Assembly (NCBI GenBank): GCA_903854655.1
Contig: CAINXC010000090.1
Location: forward strand, 1 to 37,763
DNA: 37,763 nucleotides
Source of the DNA: an uncultured Verrucomicrobiota bacterium
GTDB taxonomy: Bacteria > Verrucomicrobiota > Verrucomicrobiia > Verrucomicrobiales > Verrucomicrobiaceae
Reading direction: 5' to 3'
Shown: positions 7,648 to 16,856 of the stretch, one piece after another
Position numbering within the stretch: position 1 is the first letter of the stretch
How the letters are laid out: each line of letters opens with the position of its first letter
Notes under the pieces: generated by a model
Databases searched by the model: none
Seen by the model: only the letters and a program-made list of their open reading frames with translations
Told to the model about the DNA's origin: nothing
Made by a program: the position numbers and the translations under genes

Positions 7648-8631
7648 TCAGGCCGCCTTCTTCGCTGGTGCCGCCGCCATCCTATGACAGGTGCAGTTCC
7701 CCCAGCGATAAAGGTGCAGCTTGTGCAGCAGAGACTTGAATTCCGACTGGCCACCGCCGATCAGGATCTCGGGAATGGTGAGGCCGAAGACTGCCAAGCT
7801 GATGGAAGGCTCAAGCGCCACCACGGAGTGCCAGGTTTCCTTGGGGACAAACAAAGCGTCCCCAGGCTCCACTCGCGCATACAGGCCATTGGCTTTCGCG
7901 AAGGCTTCGCGCTCGACCGGTTGCTCATCGAGCTTGGAAATATTGATGTCGCTCAGCGTGGCGCCCCAGTCATACTTGAGGGACTTGCACATGTGGGGGT
8001 TGTTCTCCGGCGGGAACAGCAGGAACTCCTTCACCCCCGCCACCTGGCAGAACCAATTGTTCGGGAAGTCATAATGAACACCTGTCACCGTGTTGGAGGG
8101 GCCCATGAACACGTATTCCCAGGTCCAGCGCCAGCCGGGCCAGACGCCGGTGATGTCGAAGTCCTTCTTCATCTCCGGGAACTCGCTGAGGATGTCCCAC
8201 TGGGCCAGATAAACCTTGTTCGGAGTGAAGCTCTTGAGGTGGTCCCAGTTGAGGTGGAAACGCTCGCCGGGCTTGAGCTGTTTCCACACCTTGCCGGGGC
8301 ATAGCCCCACGTCCTCATTCGGGTTTTCGCGCGCCTTTTTCGCAGCCTCGGCCAATTCGCGCAGGTAGGGTGCCACCGGCAGGTGGAGGGGCTCCTTGGT
8401 GACCCCCTGCTCGACCAGCCCGTTCTGGAAGCTGGTGACCACTTCGGAGCCGTCCTTGCGCTTGAGATCAGCGAGTTTGTCAAAGGACCACTTGTCCCAT
8501 GCCGGCCACTTTTTGACCGCCCCTTTGACCAGCAACGGGCGCTGCCGTGGCTGGAACCCGCCCTGGCGGTCAAGTTCTTCGGAGGTGATGGTGTCAACCA
8601 GTTGAAAGGAGGGACCTTGGTAGAGGCTCAT
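7648..8631 (-). CDS. JmjC/cupin-8 type Fe(II)/2-oxoglutarate-dependent oxygenase
   Basis: The 327-aa protein has an N-terminal substrate-facing part (RPLLVKGAVKKWPAWDKWSF, 31-50) typical of the FIH-like cupin-8 family and a jelly roll with the metal triad: H186-Y-D188 in GVHYDFPNNWFCQVAG and H268 in FVPKETWHSV. K201 after the second strand is placed to bind 2-oxoglutarate. Relatives hydroxylate protein side chains, often ribosomal proteins or repeats, in the cytoplasm; no signal peptide is present. The C-terminal 40 residues (KSLLHKLHLYRWGNCTCHRM and an Ala/Lys tail) lie outside the fold. It lies about 100 bases downstream of the oxidoreductase gene on the same strand. Fold and triad are clear; the substrate is not. 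Confidence 0.82.
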   Translation of the reverse strand: MSLYQGPSFQLVDTITSEELDRQGGFQPRQRPLLVKGAVKKWPAWDKWSFDKLADLKRKDGSEVVTSFQNGLVEQGVTKEPLHLPVAPYLRELAEAAKKARENPNEDVGLCPGKVWKQLKPGERFHLNWDHLKSFTPNKVYLAQWDILSEFPEMKKDFDITGVWPGWRWTWEYVFMGPSNTVTGVHYDFPNNWFCQVAGVKEFLLFPPENNPHMCKSLKYDWGATLSDINISKLDEQPVEREAFAKANGLYARVEPGDALFVPKETWHSVVALEPSISLAVFGLTIPEILIGGGQSEFKSLLHKLHLYRWGNCTCHRMAAAPAKKAA

Positions 8632-8731
8632 GTTGTCAAATTGGTGCGTTCGGGCCTGTTCGCGAGCACGAATTGCCCCTGATTCATGACTTTTTGTTCA
8701 CCGTATGCAAGAGGTTTTACCCTGAGGCGCT

Positions 8732-9880
8732 TCATCGCATTTCCGGCACGTCAAGCCACTTGCGCTGCTCCCAGGATTGCAGGCCCAGCTCGGCAAGCTG
8801 CACGCCCTTGGCACCCTCGCGCAGCGTCCACGGGAAGGGCGTGTCCAGCGCCACGTGCTTAAGAAACTCCTCCCACTGGATCTTGAAGGCGTTGTCGTAT
8901 GTGGTCGCGTCCGGCACCTCCTGCCAGCCGTCGAAGAAGTTGATCGGCTGGTCGATGTCCGGGTTCCAGGTGGGGCGTGGCGTGGTGCCCAGGCTTTGCG
9001 CCCAGCACTTGCGCAGGCCGACAATGGCGGAGCCCTGCGTGCCGTCCACCTGCATGGTGAAAAGATCATCCCGGCGCACGCGCACGGTCCAGGAGCTGTT
9101 GAACTGGCAGACGATGCCGTTGTTGGTTTCGATCGTGGCGTAGCAGGCGTCGTCAGCCGTGCAAGCGTAGGGTTTGCCCTTCTCATCCAGGCGGTGCGGC
9201 AGGTGAGTTGCACCGGAGCAGGAGACGCTTTTCACCGGGCCGAACAGATTGTCGATGACGTAACGCCAATGGCAGAGCATGTCCACGATGATGCCGCCGC
9301 CATCCTCCTTGCGATAGTTCCATGACGGGCGCTGGGCCGGCTGCCCTTCGTGCTCGCCGGTGAAGACCCAGTAGCCGAACTCGCCGCGCACGCTCAGGAT
9401 GCGGCCAAAGAAGCCCTGGTCGCGCAGCAGCTTGAACTTGCGGATGCCGGGCAGCCAGAGCTTGTCCTGCACCACGCCGTTCTTGAGCCCCGCGTCCTCG
9501 CAAAGCGTGGCCAGCCGCAGCGCCTCGCTCGTTTCCACCGCCGTCGGCTTCTCACAATAAACGGCCTTGCCCGCCGCCACCGCCATCTCCACAAACTTGG
9601 CGCGCTGCAGGGTGCCCGAGGCATCAAAGAAGATCTCATACGCCGGGTCTGCCAGCACCGCTTCCAGATTGGTGCTGTACTTGGTCAAGCCCACGCGCTC
9701 CGCCAGCTCGCGCAGCTTGGTTTCATTGCGTCCCGTCAGGATCGGGTCCGGCATCAGGGTCAGTTCATCGCTGATCTTCACCCCTCCTTGCTTGATGATC
9801 GCCAGGATCGAACGGATCAAATGCTGGTTGGTGCCCATGCGCCCTGTGACGCCGTTGAGAATGATGCCGATGCGTTTCAT
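8732..9880 (-). CDS. Gfo/Idh/MocA family sugar oxidoreductase
   Basis: A 382-aa NAD(P)-dependent dehydrogenase. The Rossmann start GVTGRMG (10-16) is followed by the family catalytic element CEKPTA (109-114, with Lys111) and, in the second domain, the GGG turn (194-196) with D200 and H204 in DMLCHWRYVID. Such enzymes oxidise or epimerise sugars and sugar derivatives. There is no Tat or Sec signal, so this one is cytoplasmic. Divergent from it is a secreted DUF1080-like protein, and next comes a sugar-isomerase TIM barrel. Those are the three gene types used together in 3-keto-glycoside breakdown, so a role as glycoside or sugar 3-dehydrogenase is plausible. Substrate assignment is inference. 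Confidence 0.88.
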   Translation of the reverse strand: MKRIGIILNGVTGRMGTNQHLIRSILAIIKQGGVKISDELTLMPDPILTGRNETKLRELAERVGLTKYSTNLEAVLADPAYEIFFDASGTLQRAKFVEMAVAAGKAVYCEKPTAVETSEALRLATLCEDAGLKNGVVQDKLWLPGIRKFKLLRDQGFFGRILSVRGEFGYWVFTGEHEGQPAQRPSWNYRKEDGGGIIVDMLCHWRYVIDNLFGPVKSVSCSGATHLPHRLDEKGKPYACTADDACYATIETNNGIVCQFNSSWTVRVRRDDLFTMQVDGTQGSAIVGLRKCWAQSLGTTPRPTWNPDIDQPINFFDGWQEVPDATTYDNAFKIQWEEFLKHVALDTPFPWTLREGAKGVQLAELGLQSWEQRKWLDVPEMR

Positions 9881-10019
9881 GAGTGAGTAAGGAGGCTCTC
9901 AACCTGCCGTGCGCTGGCGTTGCGTCAACCTGCGCGAGCGGGAGCCTCGATGCCGTATTTTGTCGCCCGATCTGCTTTCACCTGCGAAAACCCCAGGTCC
10001 CTGTCGTTATGGTCCGTCC

Positions 10020-10715
10020 ATGAAAGCCATCTTCCCTCTCCTTCTTCTCTCCCTCACCGCCACGCTTGCCCGCGCTGAGATCCCCGCCAGCTACTACAGC
10101 CGCACCTTGTTCACGGATGATTTTTCCAGCGATGGCTTTGGCAAGCGGTGGGGGCACTACAAGAGCTCCAGCGTGGTGAAGGACGGCGTGCTGATGGTCA
10201 TCACGGCGGAGACTTCGGACCATCCGGCGGTAGACAACATCGTCATCGAGCCGGAGCGCGATCTCGAGGTTTCAGTGAAGTTCAAGTACACCAGCGACAA
10301 GGCCAACGGCTTCAACGTCTGGCTCGACGACAAGACCTACAAGGGCTCGCACGCCGGCCACATCTGCAGTGTCGTGGTCAACCCGACAACCGTGAACATC
10401 TCGGACGCCAAGACCGGGCGGTTCATGAACGAAATTTACGAGCAGAGCAAGACCAAGGATGGGCTGACCCCTGAGCAGAAGAAGCTGCTGCTGACCAAGT
10501 CCAAGTCCGTGCCAGTGAAACTGAGCCGCCAGGAGTGGCACACGCTGATCGTGCGCACCAAGGCCGACGAGGTCGAAGTGATCATCGACGGCAGCGCCGT
10601 GGGTTCTTTCAAATCCGAAGGCATCTCCCACGAATCCAAGACGCTGGTGAGCCTGACCACCAACCGGGTGGACGTCGTCTATGACGACTTCAGCGTCAAG
10701 GCGGCGGCAAAGTAA
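10020..10715 (+). CDS. Secreted DUF1080-like (concanavalin-type lectin fold) protein
   Basis: The ATG at 10020 gives a 231-aa protein with a clean signal peptide (KAIFPLLLLSLTATLARA, 2-19). The mature part begins with a LFTDDFSSDGFGKRW element as in DUF1080 and LamG-like jelly-roll domains, and ends with VDVVYDDFSVKAA, the typical last strand of that fold. An upstream in-frame ATG at 9909 would place the signal peptide inside and is less likely. DUF1080 proteins include 3-keto-disaccharide hydrolases; whether this shorter, divergent member is a hydrolase or only a binding module cannot be judged. It is divergent from the Gfo/Idh/MocA gene across about 140 bases. Confidence 0.72.
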   Translation: MKAIFPLLLLSLTATLARAEIPASYYSRTLFTDDFSSDGFGKRWGHYKSSSVVKDGVLMVITAETSDHPAVDNIVIEPERDLEVSVKFKYTSDKANGFNVWLDDKTYKGSHAGHICSVVVNPTTVNISDAKTGRFMNEIYEQSKTKDGLTPEQKKLLLTKSKSVPVKLSRQEWHTLIVRTKADEVEVIIDGSAVGSFKSEGISHESKTLVSLTTNRVDVVYDDFSVKAAAK

Positions 10716-10733
10716 GGCGCGGTGTGGTCCTTT

Positions 10734-10812
10734 GGCAAGCGAATGGGGGCAGGCGAATGAATGCTGTTTCAGTTTTGCATCCTTCCCATTCGTTTGCCTC
10801 CATTCGCCTGCC
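10734..10812. repeat. Long hairpin made of tandem 14-bp units (inverted repeat, 28-nt arms)
   Basis: Units starting at 10734 and 10748 fit the consensus GGCARRCGAATGGR. Two further units with the same consensus lie inverted at 10785-10798 and 10799-10812, leaving a 23-nt loop. Pairing between arms is 22 of 28, and all differences are purine for purine. The element lies between the convergent DUF1080-like and TIM-barrel genes; there is no T-tract. Confidence 0.75.
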
Positions 10813-10874
10813 ACAATGCTTGCGAAGCCGCCAGGGCGATTCATATCAAAGGTGCCATGGGCCACTGTGGCAGG

Positions 10875-11705
10875 TCAGGGCGTGTCCGCGCTTCCGTAAA
10901 CACCCTTGTAAGCCTCAGTGATCCGCGCCAGCCATTCGCTTTGATCCATCGCCCAGTACTGGGTGGAAAAGATCTCCACCTCGCGGTGGCCGGTGAAACC
11001 GGTGGCGTCCACCCAGTCTGAAATTTCGCGGATGGGAATGCAGCCTTCACCCATCAGGCCGCGATCATTGAGGAAATCGGTGGTGGGGGTTTTCCAATCG
11101 CAGATGTGGAAGGCAAAGAGACGCTTGGTGTCGCCAGCGCGCTGGATTTGGGACTGCAGCTCAGGGTCCCACCAGACGTGATACACGTCTGCGGCGATGC
11201 CGAGGTGGGCCGGTGAGCCCAGGGCGTCGCAGATCTCATGCGCCTGGCGCATGGTGTTAACGGCGCTGCGGTCATCAGCATACATGGGATGCAGTGGCTC
11301 GATGGCCAGCCTGACACCAGCGGCTTCGGCATCCGGCAGGACGGCGGCAATGCCATCGGCGATTTGTTTACGTGACTCGACCAGGTATTGCCCAGGAACC
11401 GCGCCGCACACCAGAACGATCAGGGGCGCGCCGAGAGCATGGGCCTGCTCGATGCACAGGCGGTTGTCGTCGATGGCTTTTTGGCGGTCATTGCCGGAGG
11501 CAGCGGGAAAGAAACCGCCGCGGCACAGGCTGACGATGTCGAGCCCGGCATCACGCGCCTGCCTGCCCACATCCGCCGGGTCGCGCCCCTCCAGGTTGTA
11601 GCGCCAGAGGGTGATGCCCCCTGCCCCGGCTCTGGAGAACTGCTGGATGCACACCTCGGTGCTCCAGGGTTTGGTGGTCACGGAATGAATGCAAAGTCGG
11701 CTCAT
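10875..11705 (-). CDS. Sugar phosphate isomerase/epimerase-like TIM barrel (AP_endonuc_2 fold)
   Basis: From the ATG at 11705 the product is 276 aa; an upstream in-frame ATG at 11762 would add 19 residues that do not belong to the fold. It opens with the first barrel strand RLCIHSVTTKPW, and the expected metal ligands are present: E136 in LAIEPLHP, D173 and H176 in AADVYHVWWD, H200 in FAFHICDW and E244 in REVEIFS. The family isomerises or epimerises sugars, and some members cleave 3-keto glycosides by beta-elimination. The neighbouring Gfo/Idh/MocA and DUF1080-like genes make that second role worth considering. No signal peptide, so it is cytoplasmic. Confidence 0.86.
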   Translation of the reverse strand: MSRLCIHSVTTKPWSTEVCIQQFSRAGAGGITLWRYNLEGRDPADVGRQARDAGLDIVSLCRGGFFPAASGNDRQKAIDDNRLCIEQAHALGAPLIVLVCGAVPGQYLVESRKQIADGIAAVLPDAEAAGVRLAIEPLHPMYADDRSAVNTMRQAHEICDALGSPAHLGIAADVYHVWWDPELQSQIQRAGDTKRLFAFHICDWKTPTTDFLNDRGLMGEGCIPIREISDWVDATGFTGHREVEIFSTQYWAMDQSEWLARITEAYKGVYGSADTP

Positions 11706-11818
11706 ATGCCAGAGTGAAATGATCAGAGGGATGAGGGCAAGGTGAAATGCCCCTGGCATCACCCCGCCAAGCTGCCCTGGAACCTGCGTCAGCTCAAGCC
11801 TGACGAGAAGCAGCAGGA

Positions 11819-14800
11819 CTACTTCGCAGGTTCCGGAGTGGCTGCGGAGACGGAAAAGCGGCCATAATGCATCCTGCCGCCCTGGGTGGCACCAGGGGCG
11901 GGCACCCAGGCAGCACTCACGTCTCCGAATCCGCTGTTCATCGCAGCGGTCGTGAGCTTCTGGTTTTCAATGATCGCGACACCATTGAGAGAGACACCCC
12001 AGACCCCGCGCTTGTAATCAATTTCCATGGCGAGCTGGTAAGTGGCTCCCGGCAGGAACACCTGCCCTGTGGGGGTCGTCTCCCCGCCGCCGGTCTGGCT
12101 GAGCACGCGACCCGTGGCAGAGTCAAAGACCAGGCCAAACACCGGCACCTGGTCGCGGTCGTACACCGCCCAGGAGAAAGTTTCAGGCGTGCCCGGAACG
12201 GAATCAATGGACAGATCGGCCTTGGCAGTGATCACGCTGCCGGCGGGAGACGGAGCGGCAGGCAGCCACGCAACCGAGGCCCTGTTCGCTCCGGAAGCGG
12301 TTCCACCCACCACAAAAGGAAGGGTTGAACTGGGCTCACGGGCGCCTGAGGCGGTTTCCGAATCACGGGTCATGTTGAGATACAAGCCCTGTTTGTTAAT
12401 GGTCAGCAACGTGCCGCCAACGACCGGGATGAACCCGTCGGTATAACCGGAGCTTTCAATCTGAATATAATAGTCGTCGCCTTTGAGCGCATAGAAGGAT
12501 GTGAAGGCCTGGGCTCCGTTGACCGCTCCAGAGTTATAAACGAGGAAGGTCAGGTCGTTGTAACCATTGAGCAGCACGTTGGGGCCGCTGTACAGCCTCA
12601 GCACCGACTCATAAACAGTGCCCAGGGTGTCAATATTATAGTTGCCGGTGCTGGTGGGCCGCCAATGATACCAGAGCGAGTAACCATAGTCGTAGCTCTC
12701 CCCCACTTCGACAGTCGCCAGCGTGTTGTCATTGTGCGGGGCCTCGATGGATCCATTCACCGGGGTGTACATCAGCAGCTCCGCATTGATCAAATTGTCG
12801 TTGATCGGGGTCACCGCCTCATAGGAAGGGTAATTTGCGGGAAACGGAGTGAACAAGGTGGTGGATGTGGTGCTCCCGGTGACATCATCCAGCGTCAATG
12901 CCGTGGGCGTGGTGAGGCTCCCGGGAATGCTGACGACGAGTTCGGTATCGTTGGACCGCACAAAGGCGGCCGGAGTGGAACCGAAATGCGCCTTGGTCAC
13001 AAAAGTAAAATACTGGCCGGAAACAATGATTTGGGATGGAATGAAGGATGCGTAAACCTGGAGGGTGACCCGCGACTGATGAGGTGAAAAATCCTTGATC
13101 AACGGCAGCGGCACAGGCTTGGTCGTGAGGGTCACCGGATCGCTGACAACCGAGCCCCCGCCATTAGAGACGGTGACCTCGTATGTGCCCGCGTCAGAAT
13201 CTTTGACGGAGGCAAAGGTCAGGCTCGCGGTCTTGGAACCGGTGACGGAGGCAGGGAGGGCAACAAAATTGCCGGTCCCGTCATCCTTGGACCATTGGTA
13301 GGCAAGCGTCGGCGAACCAGCGGCCTTGACGGTGAAGCTGTTCTTTGTGGTGTCATACACGTTCAGCCCTGCGGGTTGCACAGTGATCGTGGGCACGACC
13401 AGCACTGCCAGAGACACCGCTGTGCTGGTGGCCGTGGCCACGGCGTTTTTGGCGATGCAGCGATAAAGCCCCGCATCAGCCAGGGCAAGGTTGGCCAGGT
13501 CAAGGTTGGCGGAGGTCTGCCCGACGATGTCCTTGCTGTTCTTCTGCCACTGGTAGGTGATCGTGCCGCCGCCGCCTGCTGCCGCCACAAAATGCGCGCT
13601 TTTGCCCACGCCAGTCGTGAACGAAAGCGGTTGGAGGGTGAATTTCGGCGGATCGATCACAGTAACGGAGACCGGAGTCGTGGTGACCCCCGCACCGCCC
13701 GGAGACTGCGCGTTGGTAACGGTGACCGAGTAGCTGCCGTTGGTGGCCAGGGCGGTTGCACGAGCGAGGGTAAGAGCCGGCCCCGTGGCCTTCGGGATGG
13801 CGACCGAGTCTTTGAGCCACTGATACTTCAGCGTGGGCGTGCCGCCCGCCACCACCTTGAGCACGCCGGTTGCATTCGTGGCGATCATCGTGGCCGCAGG
13901 AGGGGTGAGGATCACCGGATAGGAGACGATGGTGACAGCAGCGTTGGTGGTGGTGGCCGCGCCCACGCCGTTGGTGACCACGCAGCGGTAAGTGCCCTGG
14001 TGTGCCCATGCCACGGGAGAGATCGCCAGCGTCTTCGTATCCGCTCCAGAGACGGGGCCGCCGTTCACCAGGTTCACATTGTTCAACTGCCACTGCCAGA
14101 CCAGGACATCCGTGCCCGTGGCGTTGCAGGAGAGATTGAGGGCGGCATCCGCATTGACGGTGGTTTTGGCGGCCGGCTCCATGACAATCTTCGGCACCGT
14201 CTGTGTGTCCACCGTCACATGCACGCTCTGGGTCGAACCAAACGAGTTCGTCGCCACAGCGTAATATTCGCCCGCCACAGCAGGCTGGATGGCCGACCAA
14301 GACAGGGTGGCTTTGGTTGCCCCGGTGACCTTCGAGCCGTCGCCATGATACCACTGGTAGGAGATCGGAGCCGTGCCAACGGCGCTGGCCGTCACACTTC
14401 CAGTTCCGCCCAGGGGCAGGTGCTTGAGCACCGGCGGCTCCTGCGTGTACAGCGGGCTGGAGGTGATCGTCAGGACGGCCGTCGCGCTGGTGGTGGAACC
14501 CTTCCCATTGGTGGCCACGCAGGTGTAGGTGCCCGCATCAAACCATCCCACGGCAGGCAGCGCCAGCGTAGCGCCCGTTTGCGCCGGAACCATGGCCGCG
14601 CCATTGTGGCTCCAGGCATAGGTGGCAGGCCCCAAGCCGTCATAGCTGCTGGTCGTCACGGCATAGGACACGCCCGTTCCCGCCGCCGCCGTGCTTTTCG
14701 CAGGCAGGGGCTGGGTGGTGAACACCGGCTTGTACAAGACCACCAGGACCGCTGGATCGCTGGTGGCCGTTCCCGCCACATTCTTCGCATCGACAGTGTA

Positions 14801-16774
14801 GCTGGCGGCATCACCAGGCTGGATGCTCGCAAATACAAGACTGCTCGCCGTTTTTCCTGGAATGGCCTTGCCATCCTTTTTCCACTGGTAGGACACTGCC
14901 GCATTGCTCAGCGTGGAGACGCTCATGGTGAGCTTGGCCCCCTGGGTCAACGTTGTCAGGGCCGGAGGTTCACCGGTGACCAGGGGAATCAACGGCAGCG
15001 GCGCATAGCTGCCGGTGAGGGTGTACTTCCCAAGGCTGCCATAGGTGGAATAGCCGATGACGGGAGGAGTTGATCCCGGCGAGGCAGGGCGCCCCTTGTT
15101 TCCCACCTCAATGTAGTAAGTGCCCGGGGCGAGGGCCATCGAAAGAGAGGAGGAGAGGGAAGCCCGCTGCACCGCCGACACACCCAGCGCAGCGCCGGTG
15201 GAATCACAGATCGTGACCAGACTGTCCAGGTCCGGGTCCGGCGAATCGACCTGCAGGTTGATGGTCGCCGTTCCACCAGCCGTTTTGAACCGGTAGAAAT
15301 CCACGTCTTTTGTAGCGCCTATGACGCCGGGTTGGTTGATGGTTCCCAGCACTGAAAGGTCCTTGGCCGTGGCGATTGTGTCTCCCGCGTCATCGGCAAT
15401 GGCGCCCGCCACGAAACCCGCCTCGGCAATGGTGGCGATGACGATGGCAATCTGGTCTTCCTGGTTGTTGGCGTACGGGTATTCGCCCTTGCTCCACTGG
15501 GTGACAATGATGTCGAAAGGCGCGCCCATGATGGCGCCCCAGCTCGTCGGCGTGGTCGTGTCATGCCCGGGATAGTACTCCTCGTGGCCCGACGCCAGTT
15601 CAGCGCCGTCGTGATGAAGATCCATCATGTGGCCAAGCTCGTGCGACACCGTGAGGGCCATGTCCGAAGTATTGTAGTTGTTGAATGCCCAGCATGGAAC
15701 CGTGTCGGAGTAACCTCCCGGTGCATAGGAGCCGCGGTAGCCTTTGAAAACCGCCACCCCGCCCACGCTCCCGCTGAACCAGGAGGAGGTGGGGGTGATG
15801 ATGCAGCGGGCGCGCTCTCCTGCCGGTGCGTTGTTGTAGCGGTTCACATCGGTGGTCACCGTCAGGTTGAAAGGACGATAGTCCTCCGCCACACGCTCCC
15901 ACACGTCAGTAATCTGGGCGGGCGTGATCGTCGAACCATTCACAATGGCCGGGGCCGCAACGATGGGGTCGCCGCCGTTCCAACTGCCATCAATGACCGT
16001 CTCGCCGTCGAAATCAAGATACAGCACCCCGCGAGACCCAGGCAGCGAATCCAGCACAGGCACGGAGAGTCCAACCCCAGCGGCAGCGACGTCCTTCGGC
16101 TGCACGCTCGCAGGTCTTGAGGGCTTCGGAATGCCCACGCAAATCATTGAGTCAATGGGCTTCTTGTTGACGATCACGCCGTCGGCGGTCGTCGTGACCT
16201 CGTATCCCACGCGGAGATCCTTCAAGAGAATCTGGCCGGCGACCTTGCTGCGGTTGACGGGATCCTGGCTCAGAGCGAAACTCCCTGCCGTGTCACCCAC
16301 GAGAACCCCGGCGATACGGTCGTGTCCGTCATTCTGTGTGGAAAGATTGATTACACCTTTGATTTCACCATGGTCGCCCAAGGGCAGTGAAATGTGGTCG
16401 CCCCTGCGCAACAGCCTGAGCAGGGGCAGGCTTGCTGGGTCGAGTCTTCCCGTCGCCAGGATGGCGCGGCTTGCCATGCTGGACTCTGGACGAAGCGGCG
16501 GCAGCAGGGGTTTGCCCCAGACCGGAGCTGCGAACAAGGGTGTGGATGCAGGCGCGGGTCTGGCTGCTGGCGCTGCCGCTGCAGTCGAATGGGCTGCCGG
16601 AGTGCCCGGCGGCTGAGGCATTTGCGGACTCTCGGACGCCCCGCTGCGGTTGACGATCACAGTCGCATGCTGCGCTCCGCTAATCACAAAGCCCCGCCAC
16701 ACCACAGCAATAACAGCCAGTGCCAGCAGAATGACGCCGATGACCTTGGGCTTAGTATTTTGCGAATTGATCAT
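11819..16774 (-). CDS. Giant membrane-anchored metzincin-like protease with seven Ig-like repeats
   Basis: The 1651-aa protein has a single N-terminal membrane segment (VIGVILLALAVIAVVW, 11-26) without a clear cleavage site, a Pro/Ala-rich stretch (50-85), and a catalytic region with the zinc site HELGHMMDLHHD (378-389) and a likely Met-turn in WGAIMGAPF about 25-30 residues later. A PPC-like beta domain follows (about 485-590), then seven Ig-like repeats (about 600-1250), each with a YQW or equivalent core and a DAGxYxCxxxN end. After these come an IPT/TIG-like domain (about 1255-1335), a second PPC-like domain beginning DNLINAELL, and a C-terminal jelly-roll-like region. It is probably an extracytoplasmic, surface-exposed protease or adhesin. 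The usual Gly at the eighth motif position is Asp385. No partner gene is evident; it is divergent from the beta-helix gene. Confidence 0.83.
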   Translation of the reverse strand: MINSQNTKPKVIGVILLALAVIAVVWRGFVISGAQHATVIVNRSGASESPQMPQPPGTPAAHSTAAAAPAARPAPASTPLFAAPVWGKPLLPPLRPESSMASRAILATGRLDPASLPLLRLLRRGDHISLPLGDHGEIKGVINLSTQNDGHDRIAGVLVGDTAGSFALSQDPVNRSKVAGQILLKDLRVGYEVTTTADGVIVNKKPIDSMICVGIPKPSRPASVQPKDVAAAGVGLSVPVLDSLPGSRGVLYLDFDGETVIDGSWNGGDPIVAAPAIVNGSTITPAQITDVWERVAEDYRPFNLTVTTDVNRYNNAPAGERARCIITPTSSWFSGSVGGVAVFKGYRGSYAPGGYSDTVPCWAFNNYNTSDMALTVSHELGHMMDLHHDGAELASGHEEYYPGHDTTTPTSWGAIMGAPFDIIVTQWSKGEYPYANNQEDQIAIVIATIAEAGFVAGAIADDAGDTIATAKDLSVLGTINQPGVIGATKDVDFYRFKTAGGTATINLQVDSPDPDLDSLVTICDSTGAALGVSAVQRASLSSSLSMALAPGTYYIEVGNKGRPASPGSTPPVIGYSTYGSLGKYTLTGSYAPLPLIPLVTGEPPALTTLTQGAKLTMSVSTLSNAAVSYQWKKDGKAIPGKTASSLVFASIQPGDAASYTVDAKNVAGTATSDPAVLVVLYKPVFTTQPLPAKSTAAAGTGVSYAVTTSSYDGLGPATYAWSHNGAAMVPAQTGATLALPAVGWFDAGTYTCVATNGKGSTTSATAVLTITSSPLYTQEPPVLKHLPLGGTGSVTASAVGTAPISYQWYHGDGSKVTGATKATLSWSAIQPAVAGEYYAVATNSFGSTQSVHVTVDTQTVPKIVMEPAAKTTVNADAALNLSCNATGTDVLVWQWQLNNVNLVNGGPVSGADTKTLAISPVAWAHQGTYRCVVTNGVGAATTTNAAVTIVSYPVILTPPAATMIATNATGVLKVVAGGTPTLKYQWLKDSVAIPKATGPALTLARATALATNGSYSVTVTNAQSPGGAGVTTTPVSVTVIDPPKFTLQPLSFTTGVGKSAHFVAAAGGGGTITYQWQKNSKDIVGQTSANLDLANLALADAGLYRCIAKNAVATATSTAVSLAVLVVPTITVQPAGLNVYDTTKNSFTVKAAGSPTLAYQWSKDDGTGNFVALPASVTGSKTASLTFASVKDSDAGTYEVTVSNGGGSVVSDPVTLTTKPVPLPLIKDFSPHQSRVTLQVYASFIPSQIIVSGQYFTFVTKAHFGSTPAAFVRSNDTELVVSIPGSLTTPTALTLDDVTGSTTSTTLFTPFPANYPSYEAVTPINDNLINAELLMYTPVNGSIEAPHNDNTLATVEVGESYDYGYSLWYHWRPTSTGNYNIDTLGTVYESVLRLYSGPNVLLNGYNDLTFLVYNSGAVNGAQAFTSFYALKGDDYYIQIESSGYTDGFIPVVGGTLLTINKQGLYLNMTRDSETASGAREPSSTLPFVVGGTASGANRASVAWLPAAPSPAGSVITAKADLSIDSVPGTPETFSWAVYDRDQVPVFGLVFDSATGRVLSQTGGGETTPTGQVFLPGATYQLAMEIDYKRGVWGVSLNGVAIIENQKLTTAAMNSGFGDVSAAWVPAPGATQGGRMHYGRFSVSAATPEPAK

Positions 16775-16856
16775 GCGGCATTCTATCGCACTAAAGAATT
16801 GGGTTATAGCAAAATCGGAAACATCTTACCCGCCCCGGAATTTTTCTCAATCTGTC

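Noticed and set aside
13295..15073. A 592-codon plus-strand frame inside the Ig-repeat protease gene
   Set aside because: Arg/Gly/His-rich translation without structure; the minus-strand frame has repeated Ig-like domains continuing through the same bases.
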